A stretch of DNA of 64,000 nucleotides from Actinomycetota bacterium (GTDB lineage Bacteria > Actinomycetota > Acidimicrobiia > Acidimicrobiales > RAAP-2). Each line of letters opens with the position of its first letter. Position 1 is the first letter of the stretch. The notes beneath the pieces are model-generated. The model had not been told where the DNA came from. It saw only the letters and a list, made by a program, of their open reading frames with translations, and made no database searches. A program made the position numbers and the translations under genes. Shown piece after piece: positions 8,608-17,327 of this stretch. The stretch lies in NCBI GenBank assembly GCA_021324355.1, contig JAJPJD010000044.1, positions 1 through 64,000 on the forward strand, in the 5' to 3' direction.

Positions 8608-9225
8608 TCAGCCGGCCATCCGACGGGCCAGCAGCAGGGCGTCGATGGCGTGGCGCTCTCCGCCCTCGGTGACCACCGGCCGGCGCACTTGCTCGGCCTT
8701 CTCAACGGCGATATCGGCTAACCCCTCGAGGTCAGAGACCAGGTCGTCCGGGCTGAAGAGGACTCCGGGGTCCTGCGGGCCTCCGACCCCCTCGGTCAGG
8801 TTTGCCAGGTCGTGGCCGACCACCACGAGCACCCCGCCGAGGCCCAGGACCTGGGCGGCCCGCCGCAGGACGGTCCGTCGGGGTGCTGCGGGGAGCTGAA
8901 GGTACGCGACGACGACCGCGTCGAAAGGACCTTCGGGCAGTGGTTCGGCCACCACGTCGCGCACGACCCACTCGACCCGATCGGCCACCCCCGCCTTCTC
9001 GGCCAGCGCCGCCGCCCGCTCCAGACCGGCGGCCGAGAAGTCGACCCCGACCGCTCGCCAGCCCATCGACGCGAGCCAGATCGCGTTGCGCCCCTCACCG
9101 CAGGCGACGTCGAGTGCTCTGCCGGGTGGCACCGTGCTGAGTTCGGCAGCCACGAACCGGTTCGGGTCGGTCCCCCAGAGCAGTTCGGTGCTCCGATATC
9201 GCTCGTTCCATCCATCCGCGTCCAC
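8608..9225 (-). CDS. Class I SAM-dependent methyltransferase
   Basis: A 205-residue protein with the classic SAM site LDVACGEGRNAIWLASMG, followed by VGVDFS (acidic residue contacting the ribose) and FDAVVVAYLQLP. This arrangement matches the Methyltransf_25 / TehB-like group of small-molecule methyltransferases. The GTG start (VDADGWNERY) is chosen because AAGGAG lies six bases upstream; longer in-frame extensions lack any signal. WGTDPNRFV near the N-terminus is typical of this subfamily. Substrate unknown. It is divergent from the SpoIIE phosphatase gene, about 134 bases away. Confidence 0.85.
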   Translation of the reverse strand: MDADGWNERYRSTELLWGTDPNRFVAAELSTVPPGRALDVACGEGRNAIWLASMGWRAVGVDFSAAGLERAAALAEKAGVADRVEWVVRDVVAEPLPEGPFDAVVVAYLQLPAAPRRTVLRRAAQVLGLGGVLVVVGHDLANLTEGVGGPQDPGVLFSPDDLVSDLEGLADIAVEKAEQVRRPVVTEGGERHAIDALLLARRMAG

Positions 9226-9359
9226 TTCGGTCTCCTTCGTGGCGCTGGCACCGCACGATACCGGATTGGATGGCCAGCACCGCACCAAGGGTCGAGCCGA
9301 CCGAGGCCGGGCGTTGGACCGGGTGTGCACGGGCGAACGAGTCGGGCCAGACTGCCGGC

Positions 9360-10520
9360 ATGGAACCGCCCGACTACGACGCCGCGCTCGGACGCCTGGC
9401 CGAGGCGCCCCCGACCGAGCTGGTGTCACTGCTCGAGGCGGTCCTTGAGCCGCTGGAGGCTCGAGACGTCGGGCTCTACCTGTCGGACTTCCAGGGGATC
9501 GTGCTCCAGCCCCTGCCGGGAGAAGCGTTCGACGAGAAGGAGTCGGAGGACGTTGCCGGCTCGATGGCCGGCCGCGCTTACCGAACCGGCAGCCCGGTGG
9601 TCGCCCATCGAGACGACGGGGTCCGGGTCTGGGTGCCCCTCCTCGAGCGAAGCGAGCGGACCGGGGTGCTGGCGATGACGGTCCCGACCGACACGGACGA
9701 TGTCGTCGGGCACTGCCTGGCGGTCGCGCAGTTCGCAGGCCTGATCGTGCGCGGGTTCGCCAGGACGACCGACCTCGTCCATCTCCACCGGCGCCGCAAG
9801 TCCATGACCCTGGCCGCGGGCATGCAGTGGGATCTCCTCCCGCCGCTCACCATCCGCAGCCAGCGCGCGCTCGCCTGCGGCCGACTCGAGCCGGCGTATG
9901 AGATCGCCGGTGACGCCTTCGACTACGCGCTGAACGAGGCCCATCTCCACGCCGGGTTGTTCGACGGGATGGGCCATGGGGTCCACTCCACCCTCATGAC
10001 CACCCTGGCCGTCGGCGCCTACCGGCATGCACGGCGGAGCGACAGCCCGTTGTCGGTCATGCACGCCGAGATCGACGAGGCCATCGCGGCCCACTACGGG
10101 GGGGACGCCTTCGTGACGTCGGCCATGGCCCGGCTGGACCTCGCCGAGGGCGCCGTCGAGTGGAGCACCGCCGGCCACCCAGCGCCGCTGCTGCTGCGGA
10201 ATCGGACGGTCGTGCGCCGGCTGTCCTGCGTCCCGTCCCTCCCGCTCGGCCTGGGTGGGGAGTGCCGCGAGGTCGCGGTCGAGCAGCTAGAGCCAGGCGA
10301 CTGCCTGCTCATCTTCACCGACGGGGTTGTCGAGGGGCGGTCGGCCACAAGCGACGAGGAGTTCGGTGTCGCACGCCTGGCCGAGCGCCTGGAGCACCAT
10401 GCGGCGTCGGACCAGCCGGCCGACGAGATCCTGCGGCAGCTCATCGAGGACGTGATGGAGCACAGCGACCACCACCTGCGCGACGACGCCTCGCTGATGC
10501 TGGTGCGCTGGCTGGGCTGA
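9360..10520 (+). CDS. SpoIIE-type PP2C serine phosphatase with GAF-like sensor domain
   Basis: A 386-residue regulator. Residues from about 10 to 140 look like a GAF-type sensor domain; the rest is a PPM/SpoIIE phosphatase. Metal-binding acidic motifs are visible: EIAGDAFDY, LFDGMGHG, IFTDGVVEGR and HLRDDASLMLVRW. Such proteins usually dephosphorylate anti-sigma-factor antagonists in partner-switching stress cascades. The ATG at 9360 is preceded at 6-base spacing by CAGACT, a weak -10-like hexamer, so the mRNA may be leaderless. No anti-sigma or STAS partner is adjacent, so its target must be encoded elsewhere. Confidence 0.85.
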   Translation: MEPPDYDAALGRLAEAPPTELVSLLEAVLEPLEARDVGLYLSDFQGIVLQPLPGEAFDEKESEDVAGSMAGRAYRTGSPVVAHRDDGVRVWVPLLERSERTGVLAMTVPTDTDDVVGHCLAVAQFAGLIVRGFARTTDLVHLHRRRKSMTLAAGMQWDLLPPLTIRSQRALACGRLEPAYEIAGDAFDYALNEAHLHAGLFDGMGHGVHSTLMTTLAVGAYRHARRSDSPLSVMHAEIDEAIAAHYGGDAFVTSAMARLDLAEGAVEWSTAGHPAPLLLRNRTVVRRLSCVPSLPLGLGGECREVAVEQLEPGDCLLIFTDGVVEGRSATSDEEFGVARLAERLEHHAASDQPADEILRQLIEDVMEHSDHHLRDDASLMLVRWLG

Positions 10521-10543
10521 GGCCAGCTGTGCCGACCTCGAGG

Positions 10544-10584
10544 GGTTGGCCGATATGGGTGCTGGGAACGCGGCCGTGCCAACC
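10544..10584. terminator. Inverted repeat between convergent genes
   Basis: GGTTGGC (10544-10550) and GCCAACC (10578-10584) are perfect complements separated by 27 bases, in the short gap between the convergent phosphatase and HAD genes. There is no T-run and the loop is long, so a terminator role is only suggested by position. Confidence 0.25.
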
Positions 10585-10597
10585 GAGGAGCTGGCGT

Positions 10598-11389
10598 TCA
10601 TTCTGGGACCTGCTGGCTCCGGGGCTCAAGCAGCTCGGTCAGGTCGGCCACCACGAGGTCGGCACCAGCAGCACGGAGGGCGTCGGCCTGGCCCGAGCGG
10701 TCGACCCCGACCACCAGGCCGAAGTGTCCGGCGCGCCCGGCCGCCACCCCGGCCTGGGAGTCCTCGAAGACCGCGGCCTGGCCCGGGGTGACCCGGAGGT
10801 CGGCGGCCGCGGCCAAGAAGGTGTCGGGCGCTGGCTTGCCAGCCAGGTGCCGGCGAGCGATGTCGCGGCCGTCCACCACCACCTCGAAAGCGGTGGCCAG
10901 CCCGGCGGCCGACAGGACGGCGGCGGCGTTGGCGCTCGAGGAGACCACCGCGGTCTTGAGCCCAGCCGCCACAACCGCCTGGAGGAACCGGGCTGACCCC
11001 GGGTAGGGCCGCACCCCCTGTTCGGCGATGAGCGACTCCACCAGTGCGGTCTTGGCGTTGGCGATGGCCCAGAGGGTCTCCGCGTCCTCCGGGTCGGTGG
11101 AGGACCCCTCGGGGAGGTCGATGCCCCGCGAGCGAAGGAAGCTCCGTGCGCCGTCGAGCCGGGGTTTGCCATCGACATAGGCGTCGTAGTCGGAGACGAG
11201 GTCGAAGGGCCGAAACGCCACGCCGACCTGTTCCGCCCGACGGGCTAGGTACCGATCGAAGCAGGCCTTCCAGGCCTGAGCATGGAGCTCGGCGGTGGAG
11301 GTGAGCACCCCGTCGAGGTCGAACAAACAGGCGCGGATCGTCGCCGGCAAGCCGAGCTCGACTGCCCGGTGCCGCCGGGCCTCAGCCAC
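10598..11389 (-). CDS. HAD hydrolase, beta-phosphoglucomutase-like
   Basis: A 263-residue HAD-superfamily enzyme. Motif I is FDLDGVLTSTAELHAQAW, the variant typical of beta-phosphoglucomutases; later motifs are VVSSSANAAAVL (II), GKPAPDTF (III) and FEDSQAGVAAG (IV). The expected reaction is beta-glucose-1-phosphate to glucose-6-phosphate. This fits its position as the last gene of an operon with a GH65 phosphorylase, which releases beta-glucose-1-phosphate. The GTG start at 11389 overlaps the end of the UspA gene by 8 bases. Assignment is strong at family level and good at function level because of context. Confidence 0.85.
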   Translation of the reverse strand: MAEARRHRAVELGLPATIRACLFDLDGVLTSTAELHAQAWKACFDRYLARRAEQVGVAFRPFDLVSDYDAYVDGKPRLDGARSFLRSRGIDLPEGSSTDPEDAETLWAIANAKTALVESLIAEQGVRPYPGSARFLQAVVAAGLKTAVVSSSANAAAVLSAAGLATAFEVVVDGRDIARRHLAGKPAPDTFLAAAADLRVTPGQAAVFEDSQAGVAAGRAGHFGLVVGVDRSGQADALRAAGADLVVADLTELLEPRSQQVPE

Positions 11390-12032
11390 TCCCGGCTCCC
11401 CACGTCGGGCTCGCTGCCCGCACCAGCAGCAGTGGCGAGGGGGTGTCGGCCACGATCTCGCGCAGCACCCGTGCCCTCCCTGCCCCCGTCTCTCCGCTCC
11501 AGCACGCCACCACCAGGTCGACGCCGGCCGCCAGGGCGCACAGCACCGCTGCCGGACTGCCGGCACGGACGCGGAGGCTGGCGGTGCCGACCTGGTAGCG
11601 GCGGCGGAGCTCGTCGAGCCAGGCCCGGGCGTGATGTCCCGCTCCCTCCCAGATGGCCGGGCGGCTCTGGTCGGTGAGGACGTGGACCTGCTCGACCGCC
11701 AGGTCCGCCGCCAGCGCTCGCCGGATGAGTGGATCGAGGACGTCGCTCTCCGCCCCGCTGCGGTCGAATGGGACCAGCACTCGCCGCACCGCGGCCGGCC
11801 CAGCCCCCGGCCCGGCCGGCTGGTGCGGGAGGACCAGAACCGCGCCGTCCATGGTGGCGGCCGCGTTCAGCAGTGCTTGGGCACGCTCGGCGGCGCCGCC
11901 GGCGGCCGGGAAGGATTCGACCACCGGTTCCAGGCCGACCAGCGCGGCCACCTCGGCCACCACGTTGTCCCAGCCGCCGGCTCCGCCTGGACCGGCGATC
12001 ACGTGCAGCGCCGGAGCTGGGGACGCGGTCAT
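11382..12032 (-). CDS. UspA-like universal stress protein
   Basis: A 216-residue protein with a UspA-type fold: the C-terminal half contains RVLVPFDRSGAES, a helical middle, and a GSPAAVL ... VDLVVACW ending close to the nucleotide-binding part of the family. The N-terminal half is a weaker second domain. Its ATG overlaps the GH65 stop (ATGA), and its end overlaps the start of the HAD gene, so it is translationally coupled between two sugar-phosphate genes. Universal stress proteins bind ATP or sense stress; a specific regulatory role for the flanking phosphorolysis enzymes is inference. Confidence 0.75.
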   Translation of the reverse strand: MTASPAPALHVIAGPGGAGGWDNVVAEVAALVGLEPVVESFPAAGGAAERAQALLNAAATMDGAVLVLPHQPAGPGAGPAAVRRVLVPFDRSGAESDVLDPLIRRALAADLAVEQVHVLTDQSRPAIWEGAGHHARAWLDELRRRYQVGTASLRVRAGSPAAVLCALAAGVDLVVACWSGETGAGRARVLREIVADTPSPLLLVRAASPTWGAGSG

Positions 12033-14161
12033 TCGACCCAGCTCCCGGGGGGCCGGACCCGGGCTACTCGGCCCCGCACCACCACGTCGAGCGGCCGGTC
12101 GCACCCGACGAAGACTGCCTCGGGGCGGCAGGTCAGGCGCACCACCCGGCCGTGCCAGCGCAATCGGAGGCGGAGCTCCTCCCAGGCATTGGGCAGGACG
12201 GGGTCGACCACCAGGGCGGCCGCGCCCGGGCCACCGGGGCGAAGGCCGGCGAACCCGGTCGCGATCGCCTGCCAGATCCCGCCCAGGTTGGCGAGGTGCA
12301 GGCCGCCGGCGGTGGTCTCGGTCAGGTCCTCCAAATCGATGGCCGCCGCCAGCCGGAGCAGCTCCAGCGCGGTCTCGGCCCGCCCAGCGCGTGCCAGCAG
12401 CGCGGCGTGCACCGAAGGCGAGAGCGAGCTGCCGTGCACCGTGCGGGGCAGGTAGTAGTCGAGGTTCGGCTCGAGTGAGCGCGGTGCGACCTCTTCGGGC
12501 ACCAGGTGGTGGGCCATGAGGACGTCGGCCTGCTTCACGATCTGGGATCGGCCGAGCCGGGCCGGGCCCAGGATCAAGTCGGCCGGGCACGGGACTCGGC
12601 CCAGGTCGGCCGCAACCAGCGGCTCCAGGCCGAAGTACCCGGCGAACTGCTCGTAACGGCCGGTCGTGCGGTCGTAGCCGTCGACCAGGGCGTCGGCCAA
12701 CTCCCGCCAGGTCTGCGCCTCTGCGGCCTCGGGGCTGGCCGGTCCGGCCCGATCAGCCAGGTCGGCCGCCCGGCGGAGGTTCCACCGGGCCATGATGTTG
12801 GTGAAGGCGTTGTCGTCGACCCCCTCGTGGTACTCGTCGGGGCCGATGACCCCGTCGATGTGTGCCCGGCCCTGCTGGTCGCGCCGGATCCGGCTTGCCC
12901 AGTAGCGGGCCGGCTCGATCACGAGCGGGCGTCCCGGGCCCTCCAGGAACGACCAGCGGCCGGTCCAGGTGGCGAAGGTCCAGGCCGCCCAGGCCACGTC
13001 GGCGGTGACGTGCTCCTCGAGGTCTCCGGTGCGGATGGGCACGGTCTCGCCGTGCTGGTCGATGCCCCGGCGCGGGGTGACGTCGCGGCCGTCGCGGGCC
13101 GACTCCCAGGGGAAGCGGGCGCCCCGGCGGCCCTCGGCAGCCGCTCGAGCCCGCGCCGCTGGCAGCCGTCGCAGGCGGTAGCCGAGCAGGGCCCTTGCCA
13201 ACGGGGGATCGGTCGCGGCGAGCGCCGGCAGGACAAAGACGTCGGTGTCCCAGAAGACGTGGCCGGCGTAGGCCGGGCCGGTGAGGCCGCGGGCGCCCAC
13301 GGCGACCTCGGCCGCCGGCCGAGCCGAGGACCGCAGGTGGAACAGGGCGAAGCGGGCCGCCAGGGTCAGTGCGGGATCGCCGACCACCTCGACGTCGCCG
13401 GTCGCCCACCGGGCGGCCCACGCGGCTCGCTGCTCGGCGAGGAGGCCACTGGCTCCGAGCCGTCGAGCCTCGGCCAGCCGGCGTGCCGCCCGGGACACCG
13501 GTGGCAGCCGCCGGCCCGAGGCGACGGTGACCGCGATGCGCTCCAGCCGCGGTGCCGGCCCCTCATGAACGGTGCTGACCATCGTGCTCACGGCGCCGCC
13601 CCCCAGGGACGAGCGGATGACAACTGGCGGGGAGGTCCGCGAGGGTTCCCCCCGTGCCCAGTCGCCCAGCTCGGCAGCCATCACCGTGACCCCCGGTCGG
13701 GCGATGCAGGCGAACCGGGCGCTCACCAGCGTCCCGTCCAGGCCGGTGGCGACTCGGGTGAGCACGCCGTCGCGCAGGTCGAGCACCCGTCGTCCGGCCG
13801 GCAGTGCCCCGGGAAGGTCCAGCGCGCACCACCCGGGTAGGCCCAGCAGCGCCTCGCCGACCTCGGGCGCCTCCTGGTAGAGACCGGCGGCCAGCACCGC
13901 CGGGGTGGCGCCGGGTGGACGGTCCTCGAGAACGCCACGGGTGCCGATGGCGCCGTCGGCCAGGCACAGCAGCGCCTCGGCGACCCCGATCGCAGCATCG
14001 TCGAGGCCGGTCGCCGCATCGCCGAGGACCAGGCACCACGTCGGGTCCTCGGCTCGGGCCGGCCCGATGCCGCCGGGCAGGGTCCTCGGCATGCCAGTGG
14101 GATGGGTCGCCGGTGCCGGGCTGGGGGCCTCCGCCCTGGCGTCGGCCGTCGCATCGCTCAC
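12029..14161 (-). CDS. Glycoside hydrolase family 65 disaccharide phosphorylase
   Basis: A 710-residue GH65 enzyme. The family signatures GHVFWDTDVFVLP and IGPDEYHEGVDDNAF are present; the Glu at residue 443 in PDEYHE is the expected general acid. GH65 phosphorylases split maltose, trehalose, kojibiose or related alpha-glucosides with phosphate to give beta-glucose-1-phosphate. Which disaccharide is used here cannot be told by eye. The product would be the substrate of the HAD enzyme two genes downstream. Its GTG start overlaps the TGA of the PNPOx-like gene (GTGA) and its stop overlaps the UspA start, which places it in the middle of a four-gene coupled operon. Confidence 0.9.
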   Translation of the reverse strand: MSDATADARAEAPSPAPATHPTGMPRTLPGGIGPARAEDPTWCLVLGDAATGLDDAAIGVAEALLCLADGAIGTRGVLEDRPPGATPAVLAAGLYQEAPEVGEALLGLPGWCALDLPGALPAGRRVLDLRDGVLTRVATGLDGTLVSARFACIARPGVTVMAAELGDWARGEPSRTSPPVVIRSSLGGGAVSTMVSTVHEGPAPRLERIAVTVASGRRLPPVSRAARRLAEARRLGASGLLAEQRAAWAARWATGDVEVVGDPALTLAARFALFHLRSSARPAAEVAVGARGLTGPAYAGHVFWDTDVFVLPALAATDPPLARALLGYRLRRLPAARARAAAEGRRGARFPWESARDGRDVTPRRGIDQHGETVPIRTGDLEEHVTADVAWAAWTFATWTGRWSFLEGPGRPLVIEPARYWASRIRRDQQGRAHIDGVIGPDEYHEGVDDNAFTNIMARWNLRRAADLADRAGPASPEAAEAQTWRELADALVDGYDRTTGRYEQFAGYFGLEPLVAADLGRVPCPADLILGPARLGRSQIVKQADVLMAHHLVPEEVAPRSLEPNLDYYLPRTVHGSSLSPSVHAALLARAGRAETALELLRLAAAIDLEDLTETTAGGLHLANLGGIWQAIATGFAGLRPGGPGAAALVVDPVLPNAWEELRLRLRWHGRVVRLTCRPEAVFVGCDRPLDVVVRGRVARVRPPGSWVE

Positions 14162-14610
14162 CGTGCCCCGAGCCCTCCGGCTGGCCCCGCGCCCAGCCGA
14201 CGCCCGGTCACCACGTCGGAGCGGATGCGCACGAGGCGCGCCCCCGGCTTGGCAACCCGAGGCACCGGCAGCTGGGGGACCGCCTCCGGCTCAGTCGGCA
14301 CGGCTGGCCCCCGGACCAGCACGCTCCAGGCCCGGCCGTTCTCCACCCCGTCGACCTGGAACGCCACCAGCCGGCCGGCGATGTGCCGGAACAGCCCTTC
14401 GCCCACCTGGACCACGACATCGGGGCCCCAGAGCGCGTAGTCGACCGGGAGGACGGTCGGGGCAGTCGGCGCCGAGTCGCCCGACAGGCCGGGCATGGGC
14501 TCCGAGGTGAAGCCCAAGTGCCCAGGGCGATGCTCCCGGGCGCCGACTGCCAGCAGCCGTCGGCACTCGGGGACACCCAGCACATCGGATCCTCGTCCAT
14601 CGACCCACAT
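14158..14610 (-). CDS. PNPOx-like flavin/FMN-binding split-barrel protein (first gene of the GH65 operon)
   Basis: A 150-residue protein with the layout of small pyridoxamine-5'-phosphate-oxidase-like split barrels: an N-terminal segment ending LGFTSEP, a strand TVLPVDYALWGPDVVVQVG (the usual PVNYxxDG-like strand), then AFQVDGVENGRAWSVLVRGPA and a C-terminal VRIRSDVVTGRRL. The same order of elements is seen in the gene at 22151. Such proteins bind FMN, F420 or haem-like cofactors; the actual ligand is unknown. Start: ATG at 14610 with GGAG just upstream. The same frame stays open far upstream, but that part is antisense to the GT4 gene. It is coupled to GH65 by a GTGA overlap. Confidence 0.65.
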   Translation of the reverse strand: MWVDGRGSDVLGVPECRRLLAVGAREHRPGHLGFTSEPMPGLSGDSAPTAPTVLPVDYALWGPDVVVQVGEGLFRHIAGRLVAFQVDGVENGRAWSVLVRGPAVPTEPEAVPQLPVPRVAKPGARLVRIRSDVVTGRRLGAGPAGGLGAR

Positions 14611-14694
14611 AGCTCCATCGTCGTCCGAGGGGTCCGTTATCGGAAGGGCCGTTGGCCCCTGTCGTCGAGCGGATCGGAGATGGACAATCGAGTC

Positions 14695-15840
14695 ATGAGC
14701 AGCGCCCATCGCCCGACACCCCCAGAGACCCCCCTCAGGGTCGGGATCCTGGCTCCGCCATGGCTGCCGGTTCCCCCGCCGGCATACGGCGGTACCGAGA
14801 ACGTCCTCGACATCCTGGCCCGGGGCTTGAAGCGGGCCGGGCACGAGGTGCTGCTCTTCACGACCGGGGATGCCAGCTGCCCGGTTCCCCGGTCGTGGAC
14901 CTTCGAGCGGGCGCTCGGGGTCGGGGCCGCTGGCCCGGCCTTCGAGGTCCGCCAGGTGATCGACGGCTACCGGGCGCTGCAGGCGGCCGGCGTCGACGTC
15001 GTCCACGACCACACGCTGGCCGGTCCGCTGTATGCCGGGTGGTTTCCCGGCCTGGCGGTGGTGACCACCAACCACGGGCCGTTCGACTCGAACCTGGCTC
15101 ACCTCTACCAGGCAGTCTCGGGGCGGGTCGCGGTCATCGCGATCTCCACCCACCAGGCGATGACCGCGCCGCCGGGCACCGTGGCGGCCGTCATCCACCA
15201 CGGCATCGACGTCGAACGAGTCCCGGTCGGTTCGGGCCAGGGCGGCTATGCCCTCTTCCTCGGGCGCATGCACCCGGACAAGGGGGTCGACCGGGCAATT
15301 GCCGCGGCCCGAGCCGCTGGGGTCCCCCTGCGGATCGCCGCCAAGATGCGCGAGCCGCACGAGAAGGAGTACTTCGAGGCGGTGGTGGCCCCCCAGCTCG
15401 GCGGCCAGGTCGAGTTCCTGGGCGAGGTTTCCGGCGCAGAGAAGTTCCAGCTGCTCGGCGCGGCCACCTGCCTGCTCAATCCGATCCGCTGGGCGGAGCC
15501 GTTCGGCATGGTGATGATCGAGGCGTTGGCTTGCGGCACCCCCGTGATCACCACACCGGCAGGCTCGGCCCCGGAGCTGGTGCACGACGGCGAGACCGGC
15601 TATCTCTGCCGCGGTGTCGGCGCGCTGGCCGATGCCCTGACCCGGGTCGGCAAGCTCGACCGTGGCCGTTGCCGGCAGGATGCCGAGCAGCGGTTCTCGG
15701 CCAGACGCATGGTGGCCGATCACCTGCGGGTGTACCGGGCGGCGATCGCCTCTGTCACCACCGTGGCTGACCCGGCGGACCCGCTTCGAACCCGGGTCCC
15801 CGCCGCAGAGCCGTACGTCTCGGCCGGGTCGGCTGCCTGA
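14695..15840 (+). CDS. GT4-family glycosyltransferase
   Basis: A 381-residue GT-B enzyme. The N-terminal domain opens VGILAPPWLPVPPPAYGGTE, where YGGTE is the usual acceptor-side loop. The C-terminal nucleotide-sugar domain has LFLGRMHPDKGVD and EPFGMVMIEALACGTPVI, with the two glutamates of the EX7E motif. It resembles the group of GT4 enzymes annotated as transferring sugars to small or lipid acceptors; the acceptor is unknown. An in-frame ATG at 14680 is an alternative start. It is divergent from the PNPOx-GH65 operon with about 85 bases between starts, so a shared control region is likely. Confidence 0.85.
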   Translation: MSSAHRPTPPETPLRVGILAPPWLPVPPPAYGGTENVLDILARGLKRAGHEVLLFTTGDASCPVPRSWTFERALGVGAAGPAFEVRQVIDGYRALQAAGVDVVHDHTLAGPLYAGWFPGLAVVTTNHGPFDSNLAHLYQAVSGRVAVIAISTHQAMTAPPGTVAAVIHHGIDVERVPVGSGQGGYALFLGRMHPDKGVDRAIAAARAAGVPLRIAAKMREPHEKEYFEAVVAPQLGGQVEFLGEVSGAEKFQLLGAATCLLNPIRWAEPFGMVMIEALACGTPVITTPAGSAPELVHDGETGYLCRGVGALADALTRVGKLDRGRCRQDAEQRFSARRMVADHLRVYRAAIASVTTVADPADPLRTRVPAAEPYVSAGSAA

Positions 15841-15877
15841 GCGCCGGGCACCGCCGGTGTCAGGTACAGTCCGCGCG

Positions 15878-17260
15878 GTGGGAGGGCCGCCGATCGCGCT
15901 GGTCGGCGACGGCACCCCGGTGCGGTGCCTTGACGGCACCGACCGTCCGTACCTGTCTCTGGACGCCGCTGCCTCCACCGCCGCGCTGCCTGCGGTCTGG
16001 GCCCGGGTGGAGGCGTTCATCCCGTCATACTCGAGCGTGCACCGGGGCGCAGGGTACAAATCCCGCCTCTCGACCGACGCCTACGAGGACGCCCGAGCGG
16101 CCGTCCTCGACTTCGCCGGTCGCTCCGGGCGCGACGACGTGGCCATCATCTGCCGCAACACCACCGAGGCCCTCAACCACCTCGCCTACCGCCTCAACCT
16201 GGGCCGGGACGACGTGGTGGTCACCACCGTGGTCGAGCACCACGCCAACCTGCTGCCCTGGGCCCGGGTGGCCTCCTGCCGGTACGTGGAGTGCGGGCCC
16301 GAGGGGACTTTCGAGGTGGCCGACGTCGACGCCGCCCTCGATGCCCAGCCGCGCCCGGCCCTGCTCGCGCTGACCGGGGCGTCCAATGTGACCGGCTGGC
16401 TGCCACCGGTCGATGCGATCGTCGAGTCGGCCCACCGTCGCGGGGTGCCGGTCGTCGTGGACGCCGCCCAGCTGGCGCCCCACCGTCCGCTGCCCAGGGC
16501 CCCCGAGTTCCTGGCGTTCAGCGGCCACAAGCTCTACGCCCCGTTTGGCGCCGGGGCGTTGGTCGGACCGAGCCACGCCTTCACCGAGGGCGACCCGTTC
16601 CTGGCCGGCGGCGGCGCGGTGGACCTGGTTGACCTTGGTGAGGTGTTGTGGACCGAGCCGCCCGAGCGAGAGGAGGCGGGGTCCCCCAACGTGGTCGGGG
16701 CGGTCGCCCTCCACGCTGCGTTGCGCTCGATGTGCGAGGTCGGCTGGGGACCGATCATCGAGCACGACCGGCGTCTGGCTCGGCGCCTGCGGGAAGGGCT
16801 CCGGGCGATCCCGGGGGTGCACCTGCTCGGGCCGCAGGACCCGGGCCACGACACCCTGCCGCTGGCGGCGTTCACCGTCGAGGGGGTGCCCCACGCCCTG
16901 GTGGCGGCCCGGCTGGCGGCCGAGGAGGGGATCGGGGTTCGCCACGGGTGCTTCTGCGCCCACCCCTACCTCGCCCGGCTGCTCGGCCTCACGGGCGCCC
17001 AAATGGCCGCCTACCGCGACGAACTGCGCCGGGGGGACCGCCGTCGGGTCCCAGGGGCGGTCCGGGCGAGCTGCGGCATCAACACCACCGAGGCCGATGT
17101 CGATCGGCTCCTGGCCGCGCTGGCCCGCATCGCGACCGGCGCCCCGCCGCCGGTCGCCTACCACCAGGACCCCCGCACCGGCGACTTCTTCCCCGACCCC
17201 GAGGCCGGACACTGGTCGACCCAGCGGGCGACCGGTGCCGGGGCGTGCTCACCAGGGTAG
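15878..17260 (+). CDS. Class V aminotransferase / cysteine-desulfurase-like PLP enzyme
   Basis: A 460-residue PLP enzyme of the NifS/SufS fold. Seen motifs: SLDAAASTAALPAV near the start, VEHHANLLPW, VVVDAAQLAPH (PLP ring contact), and FSGHKLYAP with the Schiff-base lysine K218. GVRHGCFCAHPYL places cysteines where desulfurases carry their catalytic Cys loop, but the sequence is not a canonical SufS, and no scaffold (SufU/IscU) gene is nearby. It may act on cysteine, selenocysteine or another amino acid. The GTG start follows the GT4 stop by 37 bases. Confidence 0.8.
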   Translation: MGGPPIALVGDGTPVRCLDGTDRPYLSLDAAASTAALPAVWARVEAFIPSYSSVHRGAGYKSRLSTDAYEDARAAVLDFAGRSGRDDVAIICRNTTEALNHLAYRLNLGRDDVVVTTVVEHHANLLPWARVASCRYVECGPEGTFEVADVDAALDAQPRPALLALTGASNVTGWLPPVDAIVESAHRRGVPVVVDAAQLAPHRPLPRAPEFLAFSGHKLYAPFGAGALVGPSHAFTEGDPFLAGGGAVDLVDLGEVLWTEPPEREEAGSPNVVGAVALHAALRSMCEVGWGPIIEHDRRLARRLREGLRAIPGVHLLGPQDPGHDTLPLAAFTVEGVPHALVAARLAAEEGIGVRHGCFCAHPYLARLLGLTGAQMAAYRDELRRGDRRRVPGAVRASCGINTTEADVDRLLAALARIATGAPPPVAYHQDPRTGDFFPDPEAGHWSTQRATGAGACSPG

Positions 17261-17327
17261 GCGGGGAGCGGCTCTCGCCGGCTGCCCAAGCATGTGGCGT
17301 CCTCGGGTCACCGCTGGCCCGGGGCAG

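Noticed and set aside
8259-8672. Open frame in the gap after the sedolisin gene
   Set aside because: Arg/Pro/Ala-rich noise without a start signal; it runs into the convergent methyltransferase gene.
14611-16059. Upstream extension of the PNPOx-like frame to 633 codons on the minus strand
   Set aside because: The extra part is antisense to the GT4 and aminotransferase genes and has no domain; the ATG at 14610 gives the normal family length.
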